Part shown: positions 12,149 to 21,989 of the stretch, piece by piece
How the letters are laid out: every line of letters starts with the position of its first letter
Position numbering within the stretch: position 1 is the stretch's first letter
DNA from: Prostheceraeus crozeri
Taxonomy: Eukaryota; Platyhelminthes; Polycladida; Euryleptidae
NCBI GenBank assembly: GCA_907163375.1
Contig: CAJQUW010007993.1
Location: 62,001 to 126,000, forward strand
Length of the DNA: 64,000 nt
Reading direction: 5' to 3'
Made by a program: the position numbers and the translations under genes
Notes under the pieces: model-generated
The model's input: the letters and a program-made list of their open reading frames with translations, nothing else
The model's database searches: none
What the model was told of the DNA's origin: nothing

Positions 12149-12265
12149 GCTGTCGCCCAAGATAGAGAAGAGTGGAGAAGAAGAATTCACCCGAATCGAC
12201 ACAAGACGGCCGTCTCACCCGCACACCTGAGGAAAGAGACGTTAAACGGGGGTAAGGTAAGGTAA
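12149..12265 (+). pseudogene. Second LINE 3' tail ending in GGTAA repeats
   Basis: The codons read AVAQDREEWRRRIHPNRHKT and SPAHLRKETLNGG to a stop at 12263-12265. AQDREEWRR is the typical last motif of many invertebrate LINE ORF2 proteins. The coding tail runs straight into GGTAAGGTAAGGTAA, a short tandem 3' terminus of the kind seen at the ends of such LINEs. Nothing of the RT core is present, so this is a heavily 5'-truncated insertion. It lies just outside the long-TIR element that starts at 12403. Confidence 0.6.
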
Positions 12266-12739
12266 TACCATAGAATGTCTACTTATATGATTGTGGATTA
12301 CACATCATTACTAGCAGTCTTTGCTTTGACATTTTATAACTTAGAAAAATGTCTATGTGCAAGATGAAATCATAGTCGCTAAATAATTTATAGGAAGCTA
12401 TAGACGGCCGGTTTGACTCAATAGCTTTCCATGGTGACGAGCAATTAGTCAAGTGAAAATGAAGTGTCTAAAGAAACATAAGCTGAAGTTTCTGGAAATC
12501 GGAAGAATATGGGGTTGCAACTAACTTATCATCATTTTCACTGAATATGGAATATTTACTAAATTAAATCAAGCAAATAAATTAAAATGAACTTGACTAT
12601 TGTCATCGCTTTTTAGTGGAAAGCTTTTTACTACTATATTCTTTTGGATAGTGAAAATACGAAATACTAACTAGTGACACTCATTAAATGGCCACGGTCG
12701 GTTTGATTTTCTCAAAGAAAGGACAGGCACATTCCCAAT

Positions 12740-13069
12740 TTGAATGCAAAAAATGCCGATGCATTTACAAAAGCAAAATCACTTCCTGGAACATCAAATG
12801 AATGTATGACGATTAGAATGAAAGGTGCAGTGATAGGAAGTGATGAAATCAAATCCTCATATGTTGATTCGAAGATCGAGACATGGATAAAAGACATTGA
12901 ATATCTCAGTGATATAGCGTCTGAAGATCCACAAGCTACTTTTTCAGAATGCATAAAAGGTCTCTGTCACAGGAGGACCTTCATGCAACAAACAGTTGAT
13001 GACATCAGTAATAACTTTCAGAGGTTGGAAGAAGTTATACGTCAGAAATTCATCCCCTCAGAAATGCAG
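12740..13069 (+). pseudogene. Retroelement ORF fragment (post-RT region)
   Basis: The frame contains SSYVDSKIETWIKDIEYLSD, then PQATFSECIKGL, HRRTFMQQTVDDI and FQRLEEVIRQKFIP. I recognise this as the conserved connector in a large family of invertebrate retroelement proteins, in which RT is followed by a cysteine/histidine finger and an endonuclease. Neither RT nor endonuclease is present here. It lies inside the long-TIR element and is most likely passive cargo. Confidence 0.5.
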
Positions 13070-13475
13070 GTATGGAAGTGTGGGAAATGCTGATCCTTAT
13101 ATAACTTCAAAACGCGATTTTTAAGTGAAGATTACAGAATGTTTGACAACTGTAATTTATGACCAGGAAAACAATCTGCTTGTAGATCGACTTGACAGAA
13201 GGGAAATAAGAAGTGCATCACACATGTGAAAAGAGAAGAAGAAACTTTTTTCAATGAATAATACATGACTATAACATGCATCCTACCAGCCGCACATCTT
13301 TCGCATGGCAATTTGATCTATCGTTTATTTAATTTCATTGTTGTTAAATGAATCTTGATGCCGATGAGATGAAGAACGAAAAACTCTCTTTTGCGAAAGA
13401 GAAACGCTCTAGTACATTTTTTAGAAGCTTGACCATACCTTTTATTTTACTATTTTCTATTATTTATTTGCGAAT

Positions 13476-13635
13476 AACGCCTCAAAATAGGTATAATTTT
13501 TTTACCTGCACGACGTTTCGGACGTCTTGGTCACATACAAATGAGCCAAATCAATTTCATTTGGCTCATTTGTACGTGACCAAGACGTCCGAAGCGTCGC
13601 GCAAGTAAAAACATTTATACCTATTTTGAGGCGTT
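13476..13635. repeat. Near-perfect 160-bp hairpin (palindromic MITE)
   Basis: AACGCCTCAAAATAGGTATAA at the left pairs with TTATACCTATTTTGAGGCGTT at the right. The inner arms (GTCTTGGTCACATACAAATG and CATTTGTACGTGACCAAGAC) also pair, around a centre ATTTCAATTTCATTT. A fold-back MITE is likely. Confidence 0.75.
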
Positions 13636-13839
13636 TTTCTCAAGAAAAAAATAAAAAATAGCTCTAGTTCATGGTTAAAATCATTACCCATAGAAGCATT
13701 GGTATGTTCTCTAAACGAAAGGGAATTCCAAGATGCCATCAAATTGCGCTACAACTGGCCGGTTATCTTTCGACGAATTGTGTTTGTGGTGAGAAAAATG
13801 ATTTAAATCATACTCTTAGATCATACAATTATACATATT

Positions 13840-13849
13840 TATATATATA

Positions 13850-13937
<88 letters not shown>
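13840..13937. repeat. (AT)n microsatellite
   Basis: About 95 bp of almost uninterrupted AT dinucleotide repeat. Confidence 0.95.
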
Positions 13938-13941
<4 letters not shown>

Positions 13942-15320
13942 ATTATACAATTAATCATACAATTAGCTGCAAAATTGGTGGTTATGTCAATCTTCGGCAC
14001 AATACTATTTTTGACACGGAGTCTTCTTTTTTAGTAAAGTCTGTAAAGATGTTCGCATTGAGCCCAATTTATTACCAATTGAATCATATGACTTCATCAA
14101 AGGTGGTAATACTGACGAGCAGGCGAGATTATATAGTACTGCATGAGGGCTGTTGGGGAGAATGGGATGTCATTTATTTATGCAAGAATAACAAATCCTC
14201 CCTGCAACATTGTGTAAAGAACACGAGGATGAAAAGATGTGGCAGTAGGAAGAGAGAATTTTGGAAGTAGAGAAAGGGACATTCAATTTCATTCGCATAT
14301 TCCACAAATGATTGATCAGGTCCTTTGGCTAATTTACGTCACAAAAGAATTGTCTCTTTAATATCTGCAAGAGAAATAAGGAAAGATATGACGGCATCAT
14401 GGTTTGGTGCTGTTATCTCTCGGAGATTTATATTTGATTCGCTTTATGAGATGCACGACTCGTAGACTGGAATGACAGCAGTAGCGGATCTCACAAAAAG
14501 TTGCAGGATGAAGGCTATACACGCATTAATTTGCTCAATTACCATCATATTTGAAGAAGCTTCAAATTTTACTTTTCTCAACAGAAGCACCCAAACATCT
14601 GATCTAATCGGGAATGATTTCATCATTTTTCGGGCATCTTTGCAACCTAACCTCATGAAAGAAAGAAAGAAAGGATTTATTCACGGCATGATGCATGCAT
14701 GACCAAGTGAATTCTTCGATTTGAACGGATATCTGACCTTTATTGTAAAGTATTAAAATGCGAAAATTAGTGAATCAGGAACAATGTCACAATTGTTCAA
14801 TTTTGTGAAGTTACATGGTCGACGTTTACCGAAATAGTGAATGATCAAATATGTATTTTTTATCTTTGGAATATCTGATTAGTAATAAAGTATATAAGTT
14901 GACTTTTGCATATTAAAATTTCGCCAAAATTTGGATGAAATGTTTTTTTATCGTATCATGCTCAATGATTTCTCATTGAGATTCATAGAGGTCTATTCAT
15001 TTGAATTGGCGTCTTCGAATTATTTCCACACCCAAATGTACCACGTGTAAGATGACCGATGTGTTGTTCCTGAAACTTTTCTATAGACCACAAGCTTGCT
15101 CACTTCGTACTGTCAAACCATTGCTTGATTAGATGTAGTAAATATTCCATATTCAGTGAAAACGATGATAAGTTAGTTGCAACCCCATATTCTTCCGATT
15201 TCCAGAAACTTCAGCTTATGTTTCTTTAGACACTTCATTTTCACTTGACTATTGCTCTTCACCATCGACAGCTATTAAGTCAAACCGGCCGTCTAGTGTA
15301 TAAATGAATTTCAGCTTTCA

Positions 15321-15410
15321 GTCCAGGTGTTATATATCTAGGAGTCCAGGTGTTAATATCTAGGAGTCCAGGTGTTATATATCTAGGAGTCCAGGTGATA
15401 GTATTCTAGC
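15321..15410 (+). repeat. Four-unit tandem repeat, ~24-26-bp unit
   Basis: The unit GTCCAGGTGTTATATATCTA with GGA between units is repeated four times; the last unit is degenerate. The words CACCTAGATATATGAAGCAC and GTGCTTCATATATCTAGGCG at 16665 and 16750 are related, linking this array to the hairpin cluster downstream. Confidence 0.75.
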
Positions 15411-16236
15411 TGTCCATGGTTGTAAGTTACAGCACCAGTGTTTGATAATTGAAAATAACACATAGTTTAGTGAAGATATCTCTGGTCTTCCAATGATCTC
15501 AGTGTATTATATGAAAAAATATCACACTTGCGATTTTACAAAAGATCTAAGCGCCCACGAAAGACGTCTTCGAGGAATGATCGTAATCTTTTACGTCTTT
15601 CTGAAGTCAAATCGATTTTTTCTAATCAAGACAGCTTCATTTAGATTGGAATGAAGCAGTGACGTCTCAGACACTTCGCAATCGTTTGTATTCCACTGGC
15701 ATTTGCTCCCACCGACTACAGATCCACCCACCTCTCTCTCCTTGTCACCGCGTAAGCCGACTAAATTGGTCAATGAATCGAATTCATTTTCAAGATCCGC
15801 ATCGGTCTAGAATCGCATTACTGATTCGTGTCAGTTTATGTACTGTAATATAATGTAAGTCCATGCAAGTCTTCAAGGAAAAGCTGAGATCTTATTGTGC
15901 TTTCGTGGTTGAAATTTCAAGTTTTTAATTCAATTTTCATCGGTATGATTTCATGATTCACTAAATTCATGTTTCATTTCTTGAGTCAATCGAAAAGACA
16001 ATTTAAGATCTAGTGGATCGAAGAACATAATTTTTTCGGCAACAGTTGCCTGTTTTATGCAGGCTTCCAACATATCGATGACATGGCAATTCAAACATTC
16101 TCTCGACATGCTAGCCATACACAGTCATTCGAAAAGACAATTTAAGATCTAATGCCGCTCAGAAAAAGCCATAGATTTCTTTACAGTGACATTACTAGTT
16201 TATCTATTGACATCAATGGTAGAGTACAGCGTCATA
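15411..16236. other. FIG4 intron, no identifiable gene
   Basis: No recognised gene. The phrase GAAAAGACAATTTAAGATCTA occurs twice (15993 and 16131), a short direct repeat. Confidence 0.35.
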
Positions 16237-16835
16237 GTGCATTGTTCAGACTATCTATGGTACTATTTGCTAATAAGCGGTCAACAATGTTTTTTTTTGT
16301 TTTTTTGTATGATATAGCTTGTAAAAATCTATAGGAATATAATGTTTATAAATATAAAAAGCGGTCAACAATGTAATATTGCAGTTCAGATATCTGAACC
16401 GCAATATGCTATAAGGCTGAGGGCCGTCAGACACGAAGCCATAGCTTATTGCGGTTCTGAGATCTGAATTGCAATATCATTGTGTTGAGGTTATCTATGA
16501 TTAAACCACAATATGCTAAACAGGTATATTGCGCTTCAATATTTTAACATTGAATGATATACGAACCTAAACACAATGATGAAAAAAGCGGTCATGAAAT
16601 ATCATAGATTTATCAATTGAACCTCTATAAAATTTTACCGATAACTCTGATACATCCATGGACACCTAGATATATGAAGCACACATAAGCTAGATATACT
16701 CGTATTGTCTTAATTGACGCAGAATAAAATGAAATGAAATGAAATATGGTGCTTCATATATCTAGGCGTCCATGATACATCTCACTGGGCATAGTTCTGC
16801 ATAGTACCATAGATAACCTGAACAATGTAATTACA
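16237..16835. repeat. Cluster of nested inverted repeats
   Basis: Three inverted pairs are visible. The outer pair is CATTGTTCAG(A)CTATCTATGGTACTAT (16237) with its complement at 16798-16825. An inner pair is ATATTGCAGTTCAGATATCTG (16377) with complements around 16455-16480, each half itself a small palindrome. A third pair is ATGGACACCTAGATATATGA (16658) with TCATATATCTAGGCGTCCAT (16763). This looks like remnants of fold-back elements. Confidence 0.6.
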
Positions 16836-16836
16836 T

Positions 16837-16922
16837 ATGCCTATTTAGAGGTCAGCAATGATCCAACTGGAGGTCGCTTACGCGACCTCCAGTTGGGTCA
16901 TTGCTGACCTCTAAATAGGCAT
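16837..16922. repeat. 86-bp hairpin, 41-bp arms with 4-nt loop
   Basis: The left arm ATGCCTATTTAGAGGTCAGC and onward pairs with the right arm ending GCTGACCTCTAAATAGGCAT. One mismatch is seen in 41 bp, and the loop is TTAC. It stands 104 bp from the 3' end of the R2-like ORF. A similarly built hairpin stands at 21845-21922. Confidence 0.85.
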
Positions 16923-17026
16923 ATTATTGCATCTAGCAAATTACAACAATACTCAAAGATAAAACTATGAAGTATAAAAAAATCATGTAAACATTTTGTA
17001 TGACAAAATAAAGAAATCGGGAAGGG

Positions 17027-17782
17027 TCAAGGCCGGATCTCAGATCGCAACAATAGGGCTCTCGCATTCAAGCGCATTAGAGTCACCGCGAGGCGCACAA
17101 AGATCATGGAAGTTGCGTCAGTATTGGTAAGTCCAGATCTTATGGACAGCCTGGCCGACACTCGAGACAAAAAGTCATTTGCTTTCTTGCCCCATGAGCC
17201 GTAGGTCGTCACGACAATCGGGAGACAATGCCACCCCAACTCGTTACATTTTTCCTTATTTTTTGTAACTTTTCTTGACTCAGCATCGACAGCGACATTC
17301 TCTGTGTTAGTGCTCGCTGTGAGAATATTTGTTTGATTCAGCGGATGCACAACAGTAATGTCCAGTGCCGACGTCTGACCTAGATGCCAAGATGGAAGCA
17401 AAATGGCAGCCGGACGACGATGGTCAGTGCCCTCTCCTCCACCTTGTTCAATCTGAGGCGATAGATGACTTTTTTGACAAAAGCCAAAAATACAGTCCCT
17501 CAGTGCATTATGACGGCTGACAACGCCTGGACCGTACTTGCATGTCAGTGCGTGATGACCGAGCTGATCTAAAACTGTCATTTTGCTAGAAGGACAGGTC
17601 GGACAGATGGATCCTTCTAAAAACAAATCTAATCCAAGCCACCATTTTAAAAGTATTTGCATTTCATTGGGATTCAGATGTAGACCGAAACCAACAGAGG
17701 GCATTGCACGAAGCCAACTAGAAGCATTCGGTGAACCCACAGAACGTAGCCTGCTTTGGTGTGCTGGAGAAACGCTGTTCAA
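17027..17782 (-). pseudogene. R2-like retroelement C-terminus: CCHC finger and restriction-like endonuclease
   Basis: The frame begins in the connector and contains CPTCPSSKMTVLDQLGHHAL followed by TCKYGPGVVSRHNALRD, a Cys/His finger. DHRRPAAILLPSW and LGQTSALDITVVHP come next, matching the RPA..LD(I/V)TV core of restriction-like endonucleases in R2-group non-LTR retrotransposons. In the family this domain nicks the target for primed reverse transcription. It is in a different frame from the RT at 18039-19217, so the copy is broken. The stop lies at 17027-17029, and the 3' untranslated part runs left towards the hairpin at 16837-16922. Confidence 0.7.
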
Positions 17783-17804
17783 TAAGATGTCAAAATCTGA
17801 CTCT

Positions 17805-19217
17805 TCAACAGACCTTGATAGTGTTGACTGAGATAGTCAATGTCACTTCATCAAGTTGATCACGCGATTTAACAAAGTTGTTATAATAATCAATCGCATT
17901 TGAAGCATTCTCTGATGATGAAAGTTCATTGCTCACGCAAGATAAAGATGCGATGTATGCAGCGGTGGCATGTCGTGAAAGAGAGCGCAAGCCAATTCCA
18001 CCAAAGCGTATTCCCAACTGGGCTTGTAACCAAGAATTCTACGTAAGCTCAAGTCCTGTACACTCTTCCAAGCAACGTCGAATGTCACTATCGAATATCC
18101 TTAAAGAGCGGATAGTATTTTTTGGTGGCGTAGTCCGCGCAATATGCGCCAATTTACAAAAAGAGCTACAGTTTCTTAGTAATAACAATGAAGTTTGTGG
18201 GTCCTCTAATTTTGGCAACTTGTTCAGGAGGTTTCGTGCGTTTAGAATGCATCTCATGATGAATGTACTACAGAAGTTGTCGTCTCCAATGGGCGCACCC
18301 AAAATTTCCAAATTTGATGAATGCGATTTTTGAATATCAGCAGGAAATGTGTCGAGACTTAAACGGGAAAATATTTCACACTTTCTATAGTTTATTTCCA
18401 AACCAATCCAAGAAGACGCCTCTTCAATGATGTTCAGTGTTTTGAGAATATTGTCTCGGGTGCCGCAGAAGATCCCATCATCCAAATACCATGAATGAAA
18501 AGGAAGTTGAGGCACGTTTTCAGCAATGGATGAAATGAGTCGGTTCAAGGCAATGGAAAGCAAGCATGGACCCAATGGATCTCCTTGCTGAACACCACGA
18601 GCAGATGAAAGTGATTCCATAGCGTGATAGAGGCGTGGATGCTGGCCATAGCATGTTATCAGATAAGCAAGTTGACTTGTGAAATGTTTTGAGCATTCAT
18701 CAAACATAATCTGTCGAGAAACAGTATTGAAAACATTCTTAAAATCTATTTTCAATATCGTAGAATCATCGTCATCCCAATGCAATCGCACCATTTCTTT
18801 CAAACTATGTATGACTTTCTCAGTACCACTTGAAACAGCCACGCCAAGCTGCCACGGTGACAGAAATTTCTTCGCTGAATCTTTATAAACATTGCAAATA
18901 CACTTGCTTGCAAGTCGACGAATTACGTTTCCAACAGCAATAGGTCTAATATCTCCTGGTGAGCCATTCTTTTTCTTCAAATCTGTTAAGGAAGCACTGC
19001 CGATAAAAGTAGCAGCTTCACTTGGAATTTTCCCCGAGATCAAAATATTGACTACTTTACGCAATGAGGAAATTATCGGTATTGGTAAAGACACATCACA
19101 CGCATCCAATAAATGCTGAATCCGTAGACCTGTAGGACCACAAGCAGTCTTTCGGGAAAGATCTGAGAATAACGTCAATGTTAAAGTTCGGCCCCAATTG
19201 AGGGGGTGGAGCCTCAT
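17805..19217 (-). pseudogene. R2-like non-LTR reverse transcriptase
   Basis: A 392-codon open stretch (18039-19217) carries the RT core: ACGPTGLRIQHLL near the start, motif A ILKIDFKNVFNTV, motif B GVQQGDPLGPCLLSIALN and the catalytic WYLDDGIF. The same frame resumes after a stop at 17805-18017 with FGGIGLRSLSRHATAAYIAS, the post-RT connector of this family. RT and endonuclease together place it in the restriction-like-endonuclease group of non-LTR elements. I cannot fix the clade. Frameshifts upstream and downstream mean it is not functional as read. Confidence 0.78.
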
Positions 19218-20051
19218 TATCTATGACTATCGAAGGCTCTAGTCCATGTGGATGTTTAGACAGAAGGGATGCCCATGTTTCCTCATTATTTGGGGCGATT
19301 CCATCCGACATCAAAATGCGACACGCCCGCCCATACTGACCGTTTGCGGCATTATTCAAGGCGGCATCTATAATCGATTGATCGATGCAATCAGACTCTT
19401 CCTTTCTTAAGGTTCTCTTGCTGTCACGACGTTTGATGAATATGGCTGTGGATTTTGCAGCATTCCATAATTCAACATGCTTTCCATCTTTCCACTGTTG
19501 GCAAAATTTAGCAATGTCAGGCACGCTTACCTGATGGTAGCACGGACTTTGGTAGCATGCATAGCCTCTTCCAGGAATCTTCCGAGTTTGTATTCACAAT
19601 ATCCATTAACGCTTCTGATACAATCTGAGCAAAAATAAAATGAGCCTTGTATGGCACAGCTTTTAGAGTTGGACGTGTATGGGACATGATTTCACTCCAA
19701 GAAGGCAAAGCAACTGCATTGTCTGAAGTTTCGAGTTGAATATTCTGTGATTCATTTAAAAGAAAGGAAGTATCTGGTGCGGAATTCGAAGTACGTTTTC
19801 TTCCTGTGGTTGTTGGCTTGAGAAATTGAAGCCAAGCGGTTGCATGAGCATACGTATTTTCTATGATCATTAAGCCATACTGTTGGAATGGTGCCTGAAT
19901 AAATGCCGAGAACATGTCTTTCTAGATGATGATGCAGCATTGAAGGTGCTGAACGCTCCAAACAGTCTTCCACTGGACATGGAACACCGGTAATCATTTT
20001 GGCACTACTTGGAGTAGCAGCACACGAGACTTGAGTGACAGCTGCATTCAC
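19096..20051 (-). pseudogene. R2-like retroelement N-terminal region with C2H2 fingers
   Basis: Three overlapping frames make up the N-terminus. 19752-20051 contains CPVEDCLERSAPSMLHHHLE, a C2H2-type finger, and then YVCSCNRLASISQANNHR. Adjacent frames (19517-19915 and 19096-19524) continue with HTRPTLKAVPYKAHFIFAQI and NGQYGRACRILMSDG, and run into PPPQLGPNFNID just before the RT. C2H2 fingers before RT are usual in R2/NeSL-type elements and help recognise the target. At least three frameshifts separate the pieces. Confidence 0.65.
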
Positions 20052-20377
20052 TCTGTCAATTTCTGGTTGTACAACAGAACTGTCTTCCGTGGGGTAAAAG
20101 TGGCTTTTATGATCATCATATTCTCATCATTACTTCATCTATATGAGAGGAGAAACTCGACTTGAAATCATCCATAAAAAAAACTGACGGCCCCAGGTCG
20201 GAGTTTGTTATAGTTTGTTATAACAATAGGCATATAAATATAACATTGTTATCGTCATTTCCCTGTTGTGATCTATTTAAAAAGGTTCAATGATATCTGA
20301 AAATGCATTTAATATAAAGTATCCAAACAATGAGAAAAAGTGTCCAGACAATGAAAAGTGTCCAGACAATATTAAAA

Positions 20378-21788
20378 TCAAAAATTCACTGTGCAGTTAT
20401 TGAATATTTGGATCGTATTTCCTGTGGATTGCGCCACCATGTTCATCATCTGGTTTATTTGTTCCGTGTTTACTGTTCTCGTAATTGTTTCTTCGGGTTC
20501 ATGTTCATGCTTTTTCTGGTTATTTGGTTCATTATTTGACAAAACACTTGCTATGCGGCGCTTGCGGCTGTCTGACGGCCGGCCATATCCATCGATACTT
20601 GCTGCATCCTTATGTCCAGTTAGCAACGCTATTTCTGATTTGTGAGACCCTTTTCTTTTCCTTTGGTAATGGTCGTGCATCTTATACAATGGTTGGTGTA
20701 CATTTTTGACAATTCCAATTTCTTTGATAAAGTTTTCATAAAATCGCCCAACCAATGTTCCCCTCGAACTTGGCTTCGGCTGAAAATCAGTTTGTTATTT
20801 TTGTTGCTCAATGGTCGGGGGAAAAGATTGTCTGAATTTGGAGTTCCTTGGCTCAGCAGCTTCAAGTAAATTTCAATGGCTTCGATAGCTCGAGTATGTA
20901 TTCTGCCAATTCGTTTGGATGAATATTCTTTCAATTTCAAACTGGGTCTTGTGTTTTCCTTATGTTGTCGCTGTCTTTTGATGATGCTTCTACAAATTTT
21001 TGTCCTTCAGAATCGGTACAAATAGAAACATCACTTCGGCGAAGTCGCCTAAATTCTTCTCTTCCTCTTGCACCAAGGAAATAGAGAATAGAAAAAATGA
21101 CTTCGTTTTGAAGGGAATCGGCTGTTTTTCGTGTAAATGACTTGTTAATTTTTGTTAAATCATTCTCTTCAATTGAAACATATTCAGTTGGTCTTCCTCC
21201 ATTTGATAACCATAAGGCTGACATCGTTGTTAGCATTCGATTTGCCTGACTGAACTCTTCTCCGCTTATTATGTTGACATTTCGATTCAGTGCTATAGTG
21301 AGGTAACGATGAATGCCAGGTCGTATACATCGTAAACTTTGTGGACTATAATATTCGTTCTTTTTAGTCTTTAGCTCTTTATAAAACCATCTCAACAGGC
21401 CATTCAGTCTTTCTTCAGAAATGGTCTTTAAATCAACTTCGATCTGTTTTTCTATTAAAAAGTCCATAAATCTTTTAAAATGTTCTCTCTCTTGCTTCGA
21501 TGATGATGCAGATTTCATTCTGATTTCTAACGCTTCCATTTCCGCGATCGCATCCTCTGGAATTTGACACTGTTGCTCATTTCTTTCTACTGGTTCGTTC
21601 AATATTTCCTTTATGTCATTCAATTCTAGATTTGTGATCATGCTATTGGGAAATAGACTGAAATCAATTATAGGCATGTTATCCAAGTCGACGTCCATCG
21701 TATTGCCAGATATCGTTAATGTTGATAAATGATTACTTCTTATTTCTGTGCTTATCTCAATAACATAGATACTGGATTTGAATTTCAT
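20378..21788 (-). pseudogene. Crypton-type tyrosine recombinase
   Basis: Three overlapping frames form one tyrosine recombinase of the Crypton type (DUF3504-like, related to domesticated ZMYM/QRICH1/KCTD1 proteins). The first frame (20937-21788) contains FKRFMDFLIEKQIEVDL, SPQSLRCIRPGIHRYL, GGRPTEYVSIEE and ILYFLGARGREEFRRLRRSD with the first catalytic Arg. The second (20629-20940) has TNHCIRCTTITKG, the HxxR box. The third (20378-20755) has LLTGHKDAASIDGYGRPS with the second His/Lys region and the nucleophilic Tyr. All catalytic residues are visible, but two frame changes near 20938 and 20650-20750 break the ORF. It is head-to-tail with the R2-like element on the same strand, about 330 bp away. 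Confidence 0.75.
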
Positions 21789-21844
21789 TGTCTGGATACT
21801 TTCATCTTGATTATTCTGAACATAGAAATATCGATAACAATGCT

Positions 21845-21922
21845 ATGTTGGACTCTAAATTCATCCAGCAATGTCGTCCGCTATCGCGGACTCCATTGCT
21901 GGACTCATTTATCGTCCAACAT
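21845..21922. repeat. 78-bp hairpin, 37-bp arms with 4-nt loop
   Basis: Left arm ATGTTGGACTCTAAATTCAT and onward pairs imperfectly (about 30 of 37 positions) with the right arm ending TTTATCGTCCAACAT. The loop is TATC within GTCCGC/GCGGAC. Its geometry, and the shared word CAGCAATG, resemble the hairpin at 16837-16922 on the other side of the R2-like and Crypton block. Confidence 0.7.
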
Positions 21923-21989
21923 CTCTACATTGTCAGTAGCTTCCATGTTTACATGCAAATACAATGATATCGATCGACGGTTTTAGATC

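Larger units (their letters stand above)
12401..15295. mobile_element. DNA element with ~175-bp terminal inverted repeats, TA-flanked
   Basis: 12403-12577 and 15119-15293 are near-perfect inverted copies. They start GACGGCCGGTTTGACT and share AAGTGAAAATGAAGTGTCTA. TA dinucleotides abut both outer ends, as expected for a Tc1/mariner-type target duplication, though two bases prove little. The 2.5-kb interior holds a fragment of an R2-like retroelement ORF, a perfect hairpin MITE, an (AT)n tract and no recognisable transposase. It is probably non-autonomous and was itself invaded. Confidence 0.65.

Noticed and set aside
17929-18333. 134-codon + strand frame
   Set aside because: It is the antisense shadow of the R2-like reverse transcriptase.
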